A stretch of DNA of 64,000 nucleotides. Origin: Odontesthes bonariensis (Eukaryota > Chordata > Actinopteri > Atheriniformes > Atherinopsidae). The stretch lies in the NCBI RefSeq assembly GCF_027942865.1, contig NC_134506.1:14158436-14222435 (forward strand). Direction: 5' to 3'. Positions 26,701 to 39,529 of the stretch are shown here, in pieces (positions within the stretch are counted from its first letter, which is position 1; each line of letters opens with the position of its first letter). Made by a program: the position numbers and the translations under genes. Under the pieces are notes generated by a model that saw only the letters and a list, made by a program, of their open reading frames with translations, ran no database searches and had not been told where the DNA came from.

Positions 26701-29433
26701 CACTCACAACACGCACAACAAAAACTTTTGGGTTTCTGTCCGCCTTCATCCTTTGTCTTCTCTTGATTGTAATAATTATAACCTTTACAGGGAAACAGGG
26801 TTTATGTAAACAGATGGGTTTATGTAAACAGATGGGTATCTTTGTGAACTTTATTATCTTTACTTTTATTCTATTATCTTTACTTTTATTTACTCTGTGC
26901 ACCTCTTTCTATTCCTTCCATTTGGCTGTTGGTGGGTGTTAAATTAATCAGTCGCATGCTATGTGGATTTTCTTCATTTTCTTCAAATGGTGGGTGAAGC
27001 TCATTCCTCTCTTTATCGGGTGATTTCAATTGTCTTTTCCTTTTCTTGTCCCTTCTTTCTCTTTCTGTCTCTTTTCCTTCCTCTCCCTCCATCTTGCCTT
27101 TTGCCTTGGATTCACAGTATATTCAAACATGGCAGGTTGCTCTGAACCTCTGGGAATGAAGTCTCGTCTCATCTCCGACGACCAACTTTCAGCCTCCAGC
27201 ACTTTCCGCACGTGGGGCATCGATACTTTCACTTGGCATCCTCAGTTTGCCCGACTGGATAAGGCAGGAAAGACAAACGCTTGGTCTCCCGCCAACAACA
27301 ACTGCTCAGAGTGGATCCAGGTGCTGGAAACTTTAGTGATGTCATTACTGATAATATTTCCTTGAAGCCTGCAGGTTCTGGAGAATCTCACTGTTTTTTT
27401 GTGGTCCCTCCCCAGGTTGATCTTCAGAAGACAAAACGCCTCACAGGAATCATCACTCAGGGTGCAAAGGACTTTGGGGTGTTGCAGTTTGTGTCAGAGT
27501 TTAAAGTTGCATACAGCAATGATGGAGAATCATGGCGTATAGTGAAGGATGAGAGCACCGGCAACGATAAGGTCAGACAAACGTGGTCATACCTGAAATG
27601 TCTTCCATCTATACAGCGTTCTCTGTGCATAAAGTATTATTCAAAAGTCTTGAGCCACCCCAAATTTCTATTATTTTGCCTCCAAGAAGCCAGAATTGTT
27701 TGTAATCTAAGTGATCTTGAGCAATAGTTCCCCAGATTTTCTGAAGGTCTTTTAAAGCTTTTCATTAAACATCAGCTGCTTTTTGCTTCATTTTCAGTCC
27801 AGCCACTAAACATTGACCTATGAATCATAGAGGCATAGAAAGACACCCAACTCAAGGGATGTCCAGTGTCGTGCCTAAACATAACAGGCAACTGAGCAAA
27901 AAAAAACATTTTTATTTGTATCTTTAGCCTGTCGCAAAGAAATATAATTGCATCTATGAAAATTGTGAAAGATAACAGTCTGACAGACTTAGAATAATAT
28001 TTTTGAACCAACAGGGCGATTCTCAGAGTTATTAGCTGATAACTTGGCATATCCCTGTAGGGTGAGAAGGGTGTCCTTAAGAAAATCTGTGGAAACTGGA
28101 CAAAGACTTTGAGGACAGAAAAAGTGTCAGGACTAAAAAAAAATGTATCCACAGCAGATGAAGAGTATCTAAAAGTGATGTCTTTAAGAAATAGAAAAAA
28201 AATCAAACAAAGACCTGATATGGGACTTGAGAGATGCATCTGGACCTTTAGCTGACCCATCTACTGTTCACCGAAGGAGGTCAAGTATCCATTCTTACTG
28301 AAGGGAAACTGGGAGAAAGGGCTGAGCTGTGCCAAATGACACAAGAAGTGGAATGAAAATCAGTGACAACAGGTCTTATGGAGGGATGAATCCCCTCCAG
28401 AGCCCAGACCTCAATGTTACTGAAGCAGTGTGGGATCATGTTGACAGAGAATGGAACAAAAGGCAGCCGACATCCAAAGAAGAGCTTTGGGATGTCCTTC
28501 AAGAAGCCTGGAGAACTATTCCTGAAGACTCCTTAAAGAAATGACAGAAAGCTCGTCTGAGAGGGTTCAGGCTGTGGTAAAGAATAAACATGGTCACACC
28601 AAATACTGCCTTTCAAGATAATTAGAATTGTACAAACTCTTTTTGCCTTTTATATAGTGTTTATATTTTTGTTTGCACGTGTTTGAATAAAATCCGCAGC
28701 TATTTGTCATTTTCCTGGCGACATATAAAGAAACGAGGGGTGGCTCAAGACTTGTAGCACAGCACTGTGTGTCTAAGTCAGTGTTATTTTTGCTTTGATG
28801 AATATGAATGCTGAAAGATTTAATACCTCCACTTCTAATTGTTTTTGTAAAAAACGTAGTCCAAAAAAGTACAAAAAGTTAAAGATTACTGTAAGCTGGT
28901 CCTCGCTGAAGGAGTGGAAGAGCTTTTCTCCTCATTGTAAACTCCCTTTTAATGAGAATTTTAGCCACAGCAGATGAACACATGATCCATTAAAACTGCA
29001 AAACAAGCTTTGATGTTTTTACTGAGCACAGAGCTTGAAGACCGGTGACATACTCAGTGCTTTGTCTGGCGACTCTGAATGTCTGGGTGTTGCTGGTGGA
29101 TCTGGGTTGTGAGCACAGCTCAGTTTAATGGACATCACACAAATGTTGGTTCAAATTGAAGTAGTTGGTCGCCTTCCTCACTCCTTCAGCTGGTAACTCT
29201 GACAGCAGGGCTGAGACCCTTCAAAGAAGATTGGGGAAAATTGCACATTCACCATGTAAGTAAAACTTTGACTCAACTTTTATTTTCAGCTTTTCCAAGG
29301 AAACATTGACAACAACACCCATAAGAAGAACCTGTTTGAGCCTCCTTTCTACGCTCGATATGTCAAGGTCATCCCCTGGGAATGGCACGAACGAATCACT
29401 CTCCGCATGGAGCTGCTGGGCTGCGATGACTAG
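14777..29433 (+). CDS. mfge8: mfge8, lactadherin-like (3 EGF + 2 discoidin C domains)
   Basis: Secreted bridging glycoprotein. The family binds phosphatidylserine through its C domains and integrins through an RGD, tethering apoptotic cells to phagocytes. Ten coding exons: 14777-14852, 22693-22818, 22904-23035, 25436-25549, 25700-25881, 25965-26120, 26203-26347, 27136-27320, 27416-27571, 29290-29433. These total 1416 bp, or 471 residues, all in phase. Signal peptide 1-25; EGF1 26-67; EGF2 68-111 with R-G-D at 89-91 (22966-22974); EGF3 112-149; C1 150-310 (from [10 protein letters not shown] to LELVGCELN); C2 311-471 (from GCSEPLGM to LLGCDD). Each C domain is built from the same three-exon pattern, and the repeat LTGIITQGA appears in both. 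The exon 8 acceptor is the AG at 27135, because the AG at 27117 breaks frame. EDIL3 shares this layout, but the neighbours hapln3 and abhd2 favour mfge8. Whether this is the a or b paralogue is not decided. Confidence 0.93.
14853..16340 (+). other. mfge8 intron 1, 5' part
   Basis: No exon is recognised. A short (GATA)n tract lies at about 15,189-15,216. The ORFs here have no family match. Confidence 0.5.
16341..17599 (-). mobile_element. decayed Tc1/mariner element
   Basis: The terminal inverted repeats of about 50 bp share GTTTTTGCTAAATA and CATTTTGAC blocks: 16341-16389 against 17548-17599. The interior reads as a broken Tc1-type transposase on the minus strand. Termini are approximate because both arms carry indels. 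Confidence 0.8.
16510..17362 (-). pseudogene. Tc1-like transposase pseudogene
   Basis: Reading the minus strand from 17362, the start MPRRKDVC is followed by in-frame stops. A clean stretch (17295-17101) then shows the paired-like HTH ([16 protein letters not shown]) and PRSGRPNK, a hallmark of Tc1 transposases. Near 16,600 the minus strand reads [13 protein letters not shown], the region around the last catalytic acid. Several frames are needed to follow it, so it is inactive. Confidence 0.8.
18107..18706. mobile_element. 600-bp non-autonomous DNA element with 9-bp target duplication
   Basis: The ends TAGCCTGGGCGA and TCGCCAGGCTA are inverted. The element is flanked on both sides by ATGTTTGGA (18098-18106 and 18707-18715), an exact 9-bp duplication. 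It is richer in CpG than its neighbourhood. It has a 109-residue minus-strand ORF (18336-18007, crossing the left end) with no family I recognise. A 9-bp duplication is usual for Mutator-like elements, while hAT elements give 8; the superfamily is not decided. Confidence 0.75.
19425..19560. repeat. dispersed teleost repeat, LINE-tail type
   Basis: A block begins with repeated CAAAT and continues TTTATTTGTATAGCACATTT, then CAAAGTGCTTTACATAA. This is a very common fish 3'-tail motif, with parallel copies elsewhere in this window (34.7 and 43.4 kb belong to a similar class). The exact family is not assigned. Confidence 0.6.
20717..20998 (-). pseudogene. hAT-like transposase fragment
   Basis: The minus-strand reading contains [20 protein letters not shown] and [14 protein letters not shown]. 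This resembles the region downstream of the BED finger in fish hAT-derived ORFs, where KAEVLW, a short spacer and MFPDS recur. A second minus-strand piece at 21,899-21,681 ([18 protein letters not shown]) may be more N-terminal. The two are separated by the nested element and by stops. Confidence 0.6.
21114..21721. mobile_element. nested TTAA-flanked non-autonomous element in the hAT copy
   Basis: The ends TTAAAGCTGCAGTCTGCA and TGCAGACTGCAGCTTTAA are perfect inverted copies with TTAA at both borders. The interior has no transposase. TTAA borders suggest mobilisation by a piggyBac- or Kolobok-type enzyme (inference). It splits the hAT transposase region. Confidence 0.75.
23036..25435 (+). other. 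mfge8 intron 3
   Basis: No coding exon or clear repeat structure is seen. The minus-strand ORF at 24,193-23,867 has no recognised family. Confidence 0.5.
27640..28765 (+). mobile_element. Tc1-like element, internally decayed, in mfge8 intron 9
   Basis: The ends carry AAGTCTTGAGCCACCCC (about 27,647) and its inverted partner GGGGTGGCTCAAGACTT (28,736-28,756). The element sits between the mfge8 exons ending 27571 and starting 29290. Outer borders are approximate. Confidence 0.8.
28389..28544 (+). pseudogene. Tc1-like transposase C-terminal fragment
   Basis: It reads [19 protein letters not shown], then [20 protein letters not shown], the standard Tc1 C-terminal block containing the last catalytic Glu. 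Upstream pieces are scattered across frames, so no intact enzyme is possible. Confidence 0.85.
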
Positions 29434-30190
29434 AAACTCATTAAAAACCATTTACCCCGTCCTCCATCCCCATCCGGTCGGTCGCTCAAGTTCCTCAGAC
29501 CACTGTGGTAAATTGATTTGGAGAAGAATCACCTGTTTTGCACTCTATGGAGATCATGTTTGCTGAATAGCTTGGACTTTAACACTTGTAGCACTTTCTG
29601 ACTAGTGACTTATTTATGTTTACATGGATGAAAATGTTTGACATTGCACCCTTTTGTTGCTCACAGAGCTCTCTGTTGACTATCCATACTTTAGTAGCTT
29701 TAACTCTATATATATAGATAGATATATAATTGGGTTTTAGTCCTTACAATTTACTACATGTTAGTATTCAAACTCTTGTATTGTAGTGAAGTCTCTACAG
29801 GATGGATATGGATGATAGGCATCAACCCCAGGATCATTGCCTATCATGCCTACCATGCAATGTGTGTTTTGTTACTCAGGTACATACTATTGTAAATGGC
29901 CCTGGGCCTGTGTACTACAGACTACATTCTGACATTTCCACGTGTTCTAGCAGAGAGAGTTTGTCCATGAGTAGACAACAGAGGCACATTGATGAAGTCA
30001 GGCAAACTTTTGCAAGTTGTTTATTTTCCTCTTTCTGTTTTTTGGCACGTTTTTCTGCTTCTTCTTACTTTACGATTTAATGCTATTTGAATCATTTTTA
30101 CTACAAATTTGAAATGTGTAGAAAAAATGTTTTTTTTTAGTTTTTTTTAACCCATTGTTGGCCATGAACTGATATCATTATTAAATGATA
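29434..30190 (+). other. mfge8: mfge8 3' UTR (probable)
   Basis: Non-coding sequence follows the TAG at 29431-29433. No AATAAA is seen close by. An ATTAAA variant occurs at 30179, so the cleavage site is uncertain. Confidence 0.45.
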
Positions 30191-30519
30191 AACCAAGTCT
30201 TTGCTGTTTGTGCCTGTTTGATTAAGAGATAAAAATGGATCCTGATTGTGCTGCAGCTGTTACACTGAACTCAGTCAGATTCTGGTGCTGGTCTCGGAGT
30301 CACAGGTTAGTGGCATTAAAAGATTCTTCAGTGAGGTGAAAACACTTGAGGACCAAAGTCTTCTGGAAAATCTAATCCCTTTAATTTCCCAGTCTCTGAA
30401 GAAACTACAAATATGAAGTAAAAAAAAAAACATTTTAGAGTTGATACTTTTAGCTTTTATTTTGTATTAAATGCTTTGCCCCGTGTTTATCTTTTTTTTT
30501 ATACACAGAAATTTGTGTT

Positions 30520-31080
30520 TCTTAAAATTGTTGGTGACTCTGGGTCATTGTATCTGTGCTTGAGGGAGGGGAGGAGTGGGACCCAAGTTGCAGGCAACCC
30601 GATGAAGAAACTTAATAGATTTAATAAGTAAAATAAAATCCATGTGAGCAAAGGGAAAACAAAGGGAAACCAAACAACCAAAGCTTCAAACAAAACGCAT
30701 AACAATGAGGAACTGAGAAAGAACAATGAAAAACTTAAGGAGCTTTCCTACTGAGGAAAGTAAAAACTAATACAGAGCAGGTGAGGCATTTAGCTACTAA
30801 AATCAGCTGTCAAAGGCAGGAAGGAAAACGTAACTGCAGTGAACAAAGGAAGCACAAAAGGCAACAACATAAAACAGGAAGTAAGGTTAGGATTAAAAAT
30901 GGGAGATAAAAGTAAGTGACCACTGACACCAGGAAGTTGAGAACATAAACATGATAACAGCATATCTGATTAAACATGTCAACAGAGCCAGACATGAATC
31001 CAAATAAACCCCCAAAGAACCTCTAAACCGAAACCCAACACAGTCTGACAGTTTGAAATACAGAGCCCCGGACAACAAGA
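30520..31080. repeat. possible non-autonomous element (low confidence)
   Basis: An A-rich block contains GGGACCCAAGTTGCAGGCA near its left side. It is comparable with GGACCCAAATGCAGCCTGA at 58,051, suggesting two copies of one dispersed family. Termini are not defined. Confidence 0.35.
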
Positions 31081-31277
31081 ATTTGGCCTGCTGTTTATGA
31101 GAGTAATTACACCTTGTTAGACCCCCTCATCACCCTAAACTCGCAGCCCTGGTATGTTTGGCCCCTGGCAACAGCTTTCATCTCTGTGGAATGAATGCAG
31201 TGCAGGACGAAGGCATCTCTGACACATCTGTCCTCACAGTCTACTGTACGCAAATCTTGTCCGCTGCACGAGGTGCT

Positions 31278-31285
31278 TATAAAAG
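31278..31285 (+). promoter_or_regulatory. TATA-like box upstream of hapln3
   Basis: TATAAAAG lies 1.7 kb upstream of the hapln3 ATG. The hapln3 coding exon is preceded by an acceptor at 32951, so a 5' UTR exon must lie upstream, and this could mark its promoter. Sequence motif only. Confidence 0.3.
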
Positions 31286-33000
31286 ATATAGTGCTTTTAG
31301 GAAAATACAGCTGTTATCTGGAAGGAGGTGAGGACCCTTAACAGCAAACATCTGCTATCTGAGATCTCCAGAGATTTCTCTCCACAACAATTGTATTCAA
31401 GTAGGCTGGTCCTTATGGAATAAATGTGTGGGGGATTCTTAAACTCATATTTGTGGAAACAGGGCCAAAACAGTTATCTGTGCTGTAGAACAGTGCCAAC
31501 TGTTTGAGGATACGTTAATACGTTAAGACTTTGCACTAAGTCTTTACAGTGTGTGAAGAAACACTGAATATTTTTGATCATTCAAATGGATACTTTAGAG
31601 TTTTCTATGGCATAGTTTTCCATTTAAGACTCTAGTTATTAGATCTACTTGAACACTGACAGGTTGCAGAAAGACATGTTTTGCTGTTCCAGTTTTAGCA
31701 GGGGAGCGTCAACTTGACCCTGCTGCTCTTCAGTGAAGGGCTCGAGAACGCTTCATCATCATTATTATTAACATAGCTGTCATACCTGCACCTGTTTTTA
31801 TCTCCAACAAAGCCTGGGAGGAGGCTGAAATCTGGATAAATGCTTTGCGCATCAGAAGTCGTGCATCCTCCTGAAGACGGACTTTTTCTCTGCAGAATTT
31901 TTTTCTGAAGATTGTCAACATTTAAGCTTTTTAAATTTTCATTTTTGAGGGGATTTGAGCCGCAGAGGGGTGAGTGAAGAGGTGAATAAAAGCGACGGTA
32001 TGTCAAAAACTCTATGATGATGAAAAACTACACCAGTTTGTTGTTTCTGGAATCTGTATTAAGTCTAATTTGTCTTAGAGCTTTTGCATCCTCTTTTTTT
32101 TTGTCGTTTATTGCCGTCTTACGTCCCAATTACTTTACTCTCCTAGCATGCATTGGGCCAAAGGTGCAAAACAGAACACAAACAACAAATAATAACATTC
32201 AATTACAGGAAACATACATTTCAGAAACTCCAAAGACAGAAAAACGAAAAAACTTCAAAATTTCACAAAAAAAACCCCAAACATATAATCTAAACTATAG
32301 TATTTCAATTCAAACGTGTTTTGTGTTTCCAGCTTTGCTGTTGTGTCTGGATTGCTGTTGTAATGTAATGTTGTGTTTATGAAGTCACTGTTTTGTTGTG
32401 TGAGATATTGTGTTTTGTGAAGCTTATTTTCTGAAGTTTAATTTTTGTTTAAGCTGCCTGTTTTACAAAATATCATCTTATTCTGTTGTGCCATTGTCTT
32501 TTGATGTCAGTGTTATATTTTGTTGTATGTTGCATCTGTCAGTTTTGCTGAAATAAGCCAATGTTTACACTTTGAGAGGATACAAAGAGTAAAATAAATT
32601 GTTTTCGGAAATGGTCATTTCCCACATGCAAACCAATGCAGAATAAACCCTTACAACTAAACCCAAAATCATGAACATCTATATGTTCAAATCAGTATAC
32701 TGAAGTAATACTATTGTGGTAATACAGAGAGAACCCCCAGTGCACCAGTATCAAACGTGGCAACACAACATTTTCTCAGCAATAAGCAGAACGTGTTAAC
32801 ATGGTGTCATGCTGCCCTCTGCTGGCACTATCATGTCATAATATGCTCGAAATACCAGCGCTTGTATGTGGACTAAAAACTCCAGAGAAAATAGCTTGAA
32901 AAATATTTTTGCTGTACTCAAATAAACCATTAATCAGATTTCTCTTTACAGGCTTGAAGACTGCATAAATAACATAAACGATCAGGATATAAAACCCAGA

Positions 33001-35382
<2,382 letters not shown>

Positions 35383-36010
35383 GTGCATCAGGTACGCTGC
35401 TTTGAACAGTGCGTAAACCAATACTCAACCTGCAGGTACATGAGCACCACGTAAATCACAACAAAAAGAAAAAGCTGCGACTTCACACGATGATCATCAG
35501 GAGGTGAAAGCAAATAAAGCAGCATTAAGAGTGCCCTTTCTTTTTTTGTTGGAGGTAATTCAGAATTGACCTCTTAGGAGGAAATCCCTTTTTCCTCATA
35601 AGTAGTGTTCATGCAAAAGAAGGAACACATTACCTTTTAAAAAAAATAAATAAAAAAAAATAAAAAAATCAGATTTTTCCTTCAACGGAGGCTTCATGTA
35701 TAAACTCAGTACAGGGATGCTTATATTATACGAATGTAAACTGTCATCTCATTGTATGTTTGTTCTCTATAATTCCTTCTTCTGTACATGAAAGCCAAAC
35801 ATTCATTTTACTGTTATGCCATCTCACCTTTGATGGTGTTAACTAGTGTTAGCAAACTTGACACTTCTACTCGTGCTTGCAATTTTGCCCGCTTGATAAA
35901 GGCTGTGAAATGCAACCCGACAGCTCAGAAACAAAAACTAAAGGTGTTGGCTGATTTTTATGTTGTTAAATTAATAGACGGTGCCTTTCCTTACCATTAA
36001 AACCTTTGCA
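35383..36010 (+). other. hapln3: hapln3 3' UTR (probable)
   Basis: Non-coding sequence follows the TGA at 35380-35382. AATAAA occurs at about 35,513, and further A-rich AATAAA-like runs occur near 35,645. The end is not resolved. Confidence 0.5.
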
Positions 36011-36114
36011 CAGAAGATCCGTGTCTCAGTTTGTCTTATATCATGAGCCCACTAAAGCCCACACAACTTTAACATACAGAAATGTTCAGCTTAAAAAAAA
36101 AACAAACAAAAAAA

Positions 36115-36132
36115 ACACACACACACACACAC
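36115..36132. repeat. (CA)n microsatellite
   Basis: A short CA run follows an A-rich stretch between hapln3 and the minisatellite. Confidence 0.8.
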
Positions 36133-36650
36133 GTGGAGGCCATTTAGTCTTGGAACTTCATTTGAAAGAAAAACATATTTAGCTTTGACAAACAGCAGCT
36201 TGACAACAAGTGACCCGACTACTAGAAGCACGCAGCTGTGCATTTGTCTGAGGTAGAATAAGAGTTCTCCATAGCACAAATCTTTGGGTGTTCCTTGTAA
36301 TACATCTCTCACTTACATAAAAAATATATATATATGTAAAATTAAAAAAAAAAAAAAATTATTTGTAACAGTTCAAAATAAACATACTGGACATTTCTAG
36401 GCACATAATAAAAGAAAATAGTCTTTCTGCCACTCTGTGGTTTAGGAACGCTGAATATAGAAAAAAGCAGTTAGCAGCACACACAGGAACATTCGTAAGA
36501 TCCAGTGTCGTTTTACATCCTGCTGGTTCTTAAACCTCTGTATGACAGTTCGATACATTCAATAATCGCTCTGAAACGCATTCTAATAAAGAAACAGGTG
36601 GCGCATTTCAGGTGGGGATGGTTGCTTAAAGGTAAATCTCAGCTGGTGAA

Positions 36651-36865
36651 GCAACAAGGATCCCAAATGGTTGTTTGCCACAAACCGATTGATAAGCAAC
36701 AAGGATCCCAAACGGTTGTTTGCCACAAACTGATTTATAAGCAACAAGGATCCCAAATGGTTGTTCACCACAAACTGATTTATAAGCAACAAGGATCCCA
36801 AATGGTTGTTTGCCACAAACTGATTGATAAGCAACAAGGATCCCAAACGGTTGTTCACCACAACA
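36651..36865. repeat. 45-bp minisatellite, about 4.8 copies
   Basis: Copies begin at 36651, 36696, 36741, 36786 and 36831 (unit starts GCAACAAGGATCCCAAATGG). The last copy is partial. The unit length is a multiple of three, and both strands are open across it (130-residue readings), so it mimics a repetitive protein. It has no splice link that I can show to the THAP gene stop, 91 bp away. Confidence 0.9.
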
Positions 36866-36955
36866 AGGTCACAGGTCGAAACCTGTGGTTGAAATAATGA
36901 AGTACTTAGATGCCGTTTCTTCACATGAAGCATGGAAACAGTAAACGATAAACGC

Positions 36956-39432
36956 CTACTGAAACTCAGCTTCAAAGAGGATCCTCTCGATTTTCATCCT
37001 GACATCTGCTTTTTTCTTAGGTGTCAACCTCTTAAACATTTTCACCAGGTTCATGAAGTAGTACTCATCACAGTCTTGAGGTTTCTCAATGTAGGTCTGC
37101 ACCATTTTGTCACACTGGAAAGAGTCTGGCTGTGCACTCATCATCCTCCCCACTCCGTCACGTTCGCTAGACCTGGAGAAGAAGAGAGGCTGCCTGCTGC
37201 ACCCCTCTAGGCTGGTGTCATCCTCAAAATCAGGGATTATTGTTTCTTTATCGCTGTCGTCACTGCTCTCCTGTGAAGACAGAGGACCGAAGAGACATTT
37301 TTACACAACATGTTCCAATGTTTCTAGATGTGTGCTTCTGCTCTTAAAGACTTGCTTGAATTAATGAAAAATGTTTTCAACAGTAATCAAAACAGCTAAA
37401 GGTCTCAAAAGATGAAGCCTAATGTCATTTTTTTTCTTCTTTGCGTAAGACCACATAAAGGGCAACGATTTAAACCTAAAAGTCCGGAAATATTGTTAAG
37501 AGCTGCGCACCTGTACCAAAATGTCTTGTTATAACATTGAAGAAACAAACCAAAAAAAATTAGGAGGCCATTTAAACCCAGTTAAAATAATAAAGGATAA
37601 TACAAGAGGTGGACTGGAATGAGGCATGTTCAAAAGCACAAAAGCAGATTAATAACATATCTAAGTTACTCCAATTTCTATAACTCCTGTAAAGCTTTGC
37701 CGTAAGTCTGCTAATAATGTGTCAGAAATATGTTTGAAATGTTTGTAAGAGCATGCAGAAGTTGACTCTCCTTTCAATAAAAATGTGGACAAAACTTGGA
37801 ATGCATTGCTCTGAAGAGACTGGCTTACATCTGTGGGGGCAGGCAGAGGAACTTTAAACAGCTTTGAGAAGAATACAAAGGTTCGTGGAAATGTGAACAT
37901 TAGGCGTCATCTGCACGAAAACAAATATGATAATGGGGAATGTTTTGTATTTACATTCAACCTAATGTTGATGCGAGTGTGGCATGTGTGTGTGAAGTGT
38001 CTGAGGTTGCGGTATTGTGTAGTGTTCAAGTGTCTGTTCTGCTGCTTGGTTGTATTTTTTCTCGTGTGAATTATTATTATTTTTTTTTAAAGTCAATAAA
38101 CATTACAAAAAAAAACAGCCCATGGATCATGATCATAGCCTTACGATGCAAGATGAAGAACTGACACTCTCGCCAGTAAATCTGCTGGTTTGGACTCGCT
38201 GTGGATCTTCTGCCAGCTGCAGTATTTCTTTCTTCTCACGCTTCTCTTGGCAGACTGAAACATGCCTGAGGAAATCTTGTTTCTTTGCTAAGGTGCCATC
38301 GCAGTGCAAACAGTGGTAATGTGGCAGGCCCCTGCACTCCAGTCCACATTTGTGGATTGTGTACTCTAAAATGTGCATAACACATGTAGTTAGGAATAAT
38401 AATAATAAAAAAAAGGACATAGATTGTTTAGTTTAAACAGCACAGAAAAATAATTACCCCCAACATAACAGGCTTTCCTTATGTGATTGTCCAAATGAGT
38501 CATAACTCTGGAGCGGTTTGTTGGTTTGAAATTTACAGGTGAACATAGCGGACAATGATACAGGGAGCAGCAGGTCACGCATATCTCCAGAGGAGGGAAG
38601 GATAGTCCTTTCCGGATGGATGGATGAAACTGGGGGGGAAAAAAAATAGACGTAAAAATGTATCTGTAACGCACAATTAAAACAACTAGAGTCTACTGAA
38701 GTGCTGCACTCAATATTTGGGGCACAACGATGGCAAAACAAGAATAAAACACACAGCAGAACACGAGGTTCCAAATGCTTTAATGGAGAATTTCGGCCAT
38801 TTTACAAACATATCCCATCTGTTGGAGACCCAGGGAAGTTGGCCAAAGGGAAAACCGCGAGAAATATTCATGCCCGCAGCGCAAAGTTGTCCAATTGCGC
38901 TGATTTCCATGAAAGCGGGCTCTTTCGGGCAAGCGTTTAACCTTTTCTGAGGCTCTTAACGTGTGTCAAAATACTTTTGACCGAATTGGCCGTGGTGTCA
39001 GTAGCAATACAATTCAACCCAGGGGCTAACCATACCATTAGCTAGCACAGACATGACACATTTGGAGATTTCAAAAACAGCGCACCTACCTCTCTCAGCT
39101 TCCGTGTTCCAACTAACATGGAAGATCATAACAAATGATTAGGATATTACCTCCACTTTGTCTGCAGCTGGGCGTTTAGCCTTTGGAATGGCATTTGGTT
39201 TCAGGTAGCGGTGTTTCACACTCTTTTCGGTGAAGTCGTCTTCATCGAAGTGCTCACTGCAAACACGATGATCTTTCTCGCGAAGTGTTTTCAGAGGAGT
39301 GTTCGGATCCAGGTGAAGCGCAACAAGCCACAGAGGTAAAGTCTGCCGGTTGCGGACGGGAAGGCGATGAAAACTTAAGGCCAAATACCTCCTCATTATG
39401 TTGCCGCAATTCGGAAAGGCACACATTCTCAT
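36956..39432 (-). CDS. THAP / zinc-finger / BESS-motif protein
   Basis: Four coding exons on the minus strand: 39432-39151, 38629-38458, 38365-38145, 37270-36956. These total 990 bp, 329 residues, all GT-AG and in phase. Residues 1-94 form a THAP domain: C4 and C9 of MRMCAFPNCGN, W35, then C58 and H61 of RVCSEHF, and a C-terminal proline motif LKPNAIP. Exon 2 encodes HCPLC with HLDNH (a C2H2 spacing). Exon 3 encodes HCLHC with RHVSVC (C2HC). The last exon is acidic (ESSDDSDKE) and ends in a BESS-like helix pair (DEYYFMNLVKMFKRL then ADVRMKIERILFEAEF). THAP domains bind DNA, and BESS motifs mediate protein contacts in MADF/BESS factors, so a nuclear regulator or domesticated transposase relative is likely. 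I do not recognise a named orthologue. The TSS is probably near 39,510. Confidence 0.82.
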
Positions 39433-39529
39433 TTTCTCAACTGTTCCAAGTCCAGGACGTGCTTCTGTGAGTGTTGACTATAGTGTATGACTTCGGCGAT
39501 CAATTCGGAACACGGAAGCTGAGAGAGGT
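39088..39529. repeat. perfect 23-bp inverted repeat bracketing the THAP exon
   Basis: The segment 39088-39110 (CTCAGCTTCCGTGTTCC core) is the exact reverse complement of 39507-39529 (GGAACACGGAAGCTGAG core). Between them lies the complete THAP-coding exon. Each arm contains a CGGAAG ETS-type site. No flanking target duplication is visible, so whether it is a mobile-element scar or a duplicated promoter motif is open. Confidence 0.8.

Noticed and set aside
36583-36975. Repetitive 130-residue protein on the minus strand
   Set aside because: The ORF arises from the 45-bp minisatellite and is also open on the other strand. No start context or splice supports it.
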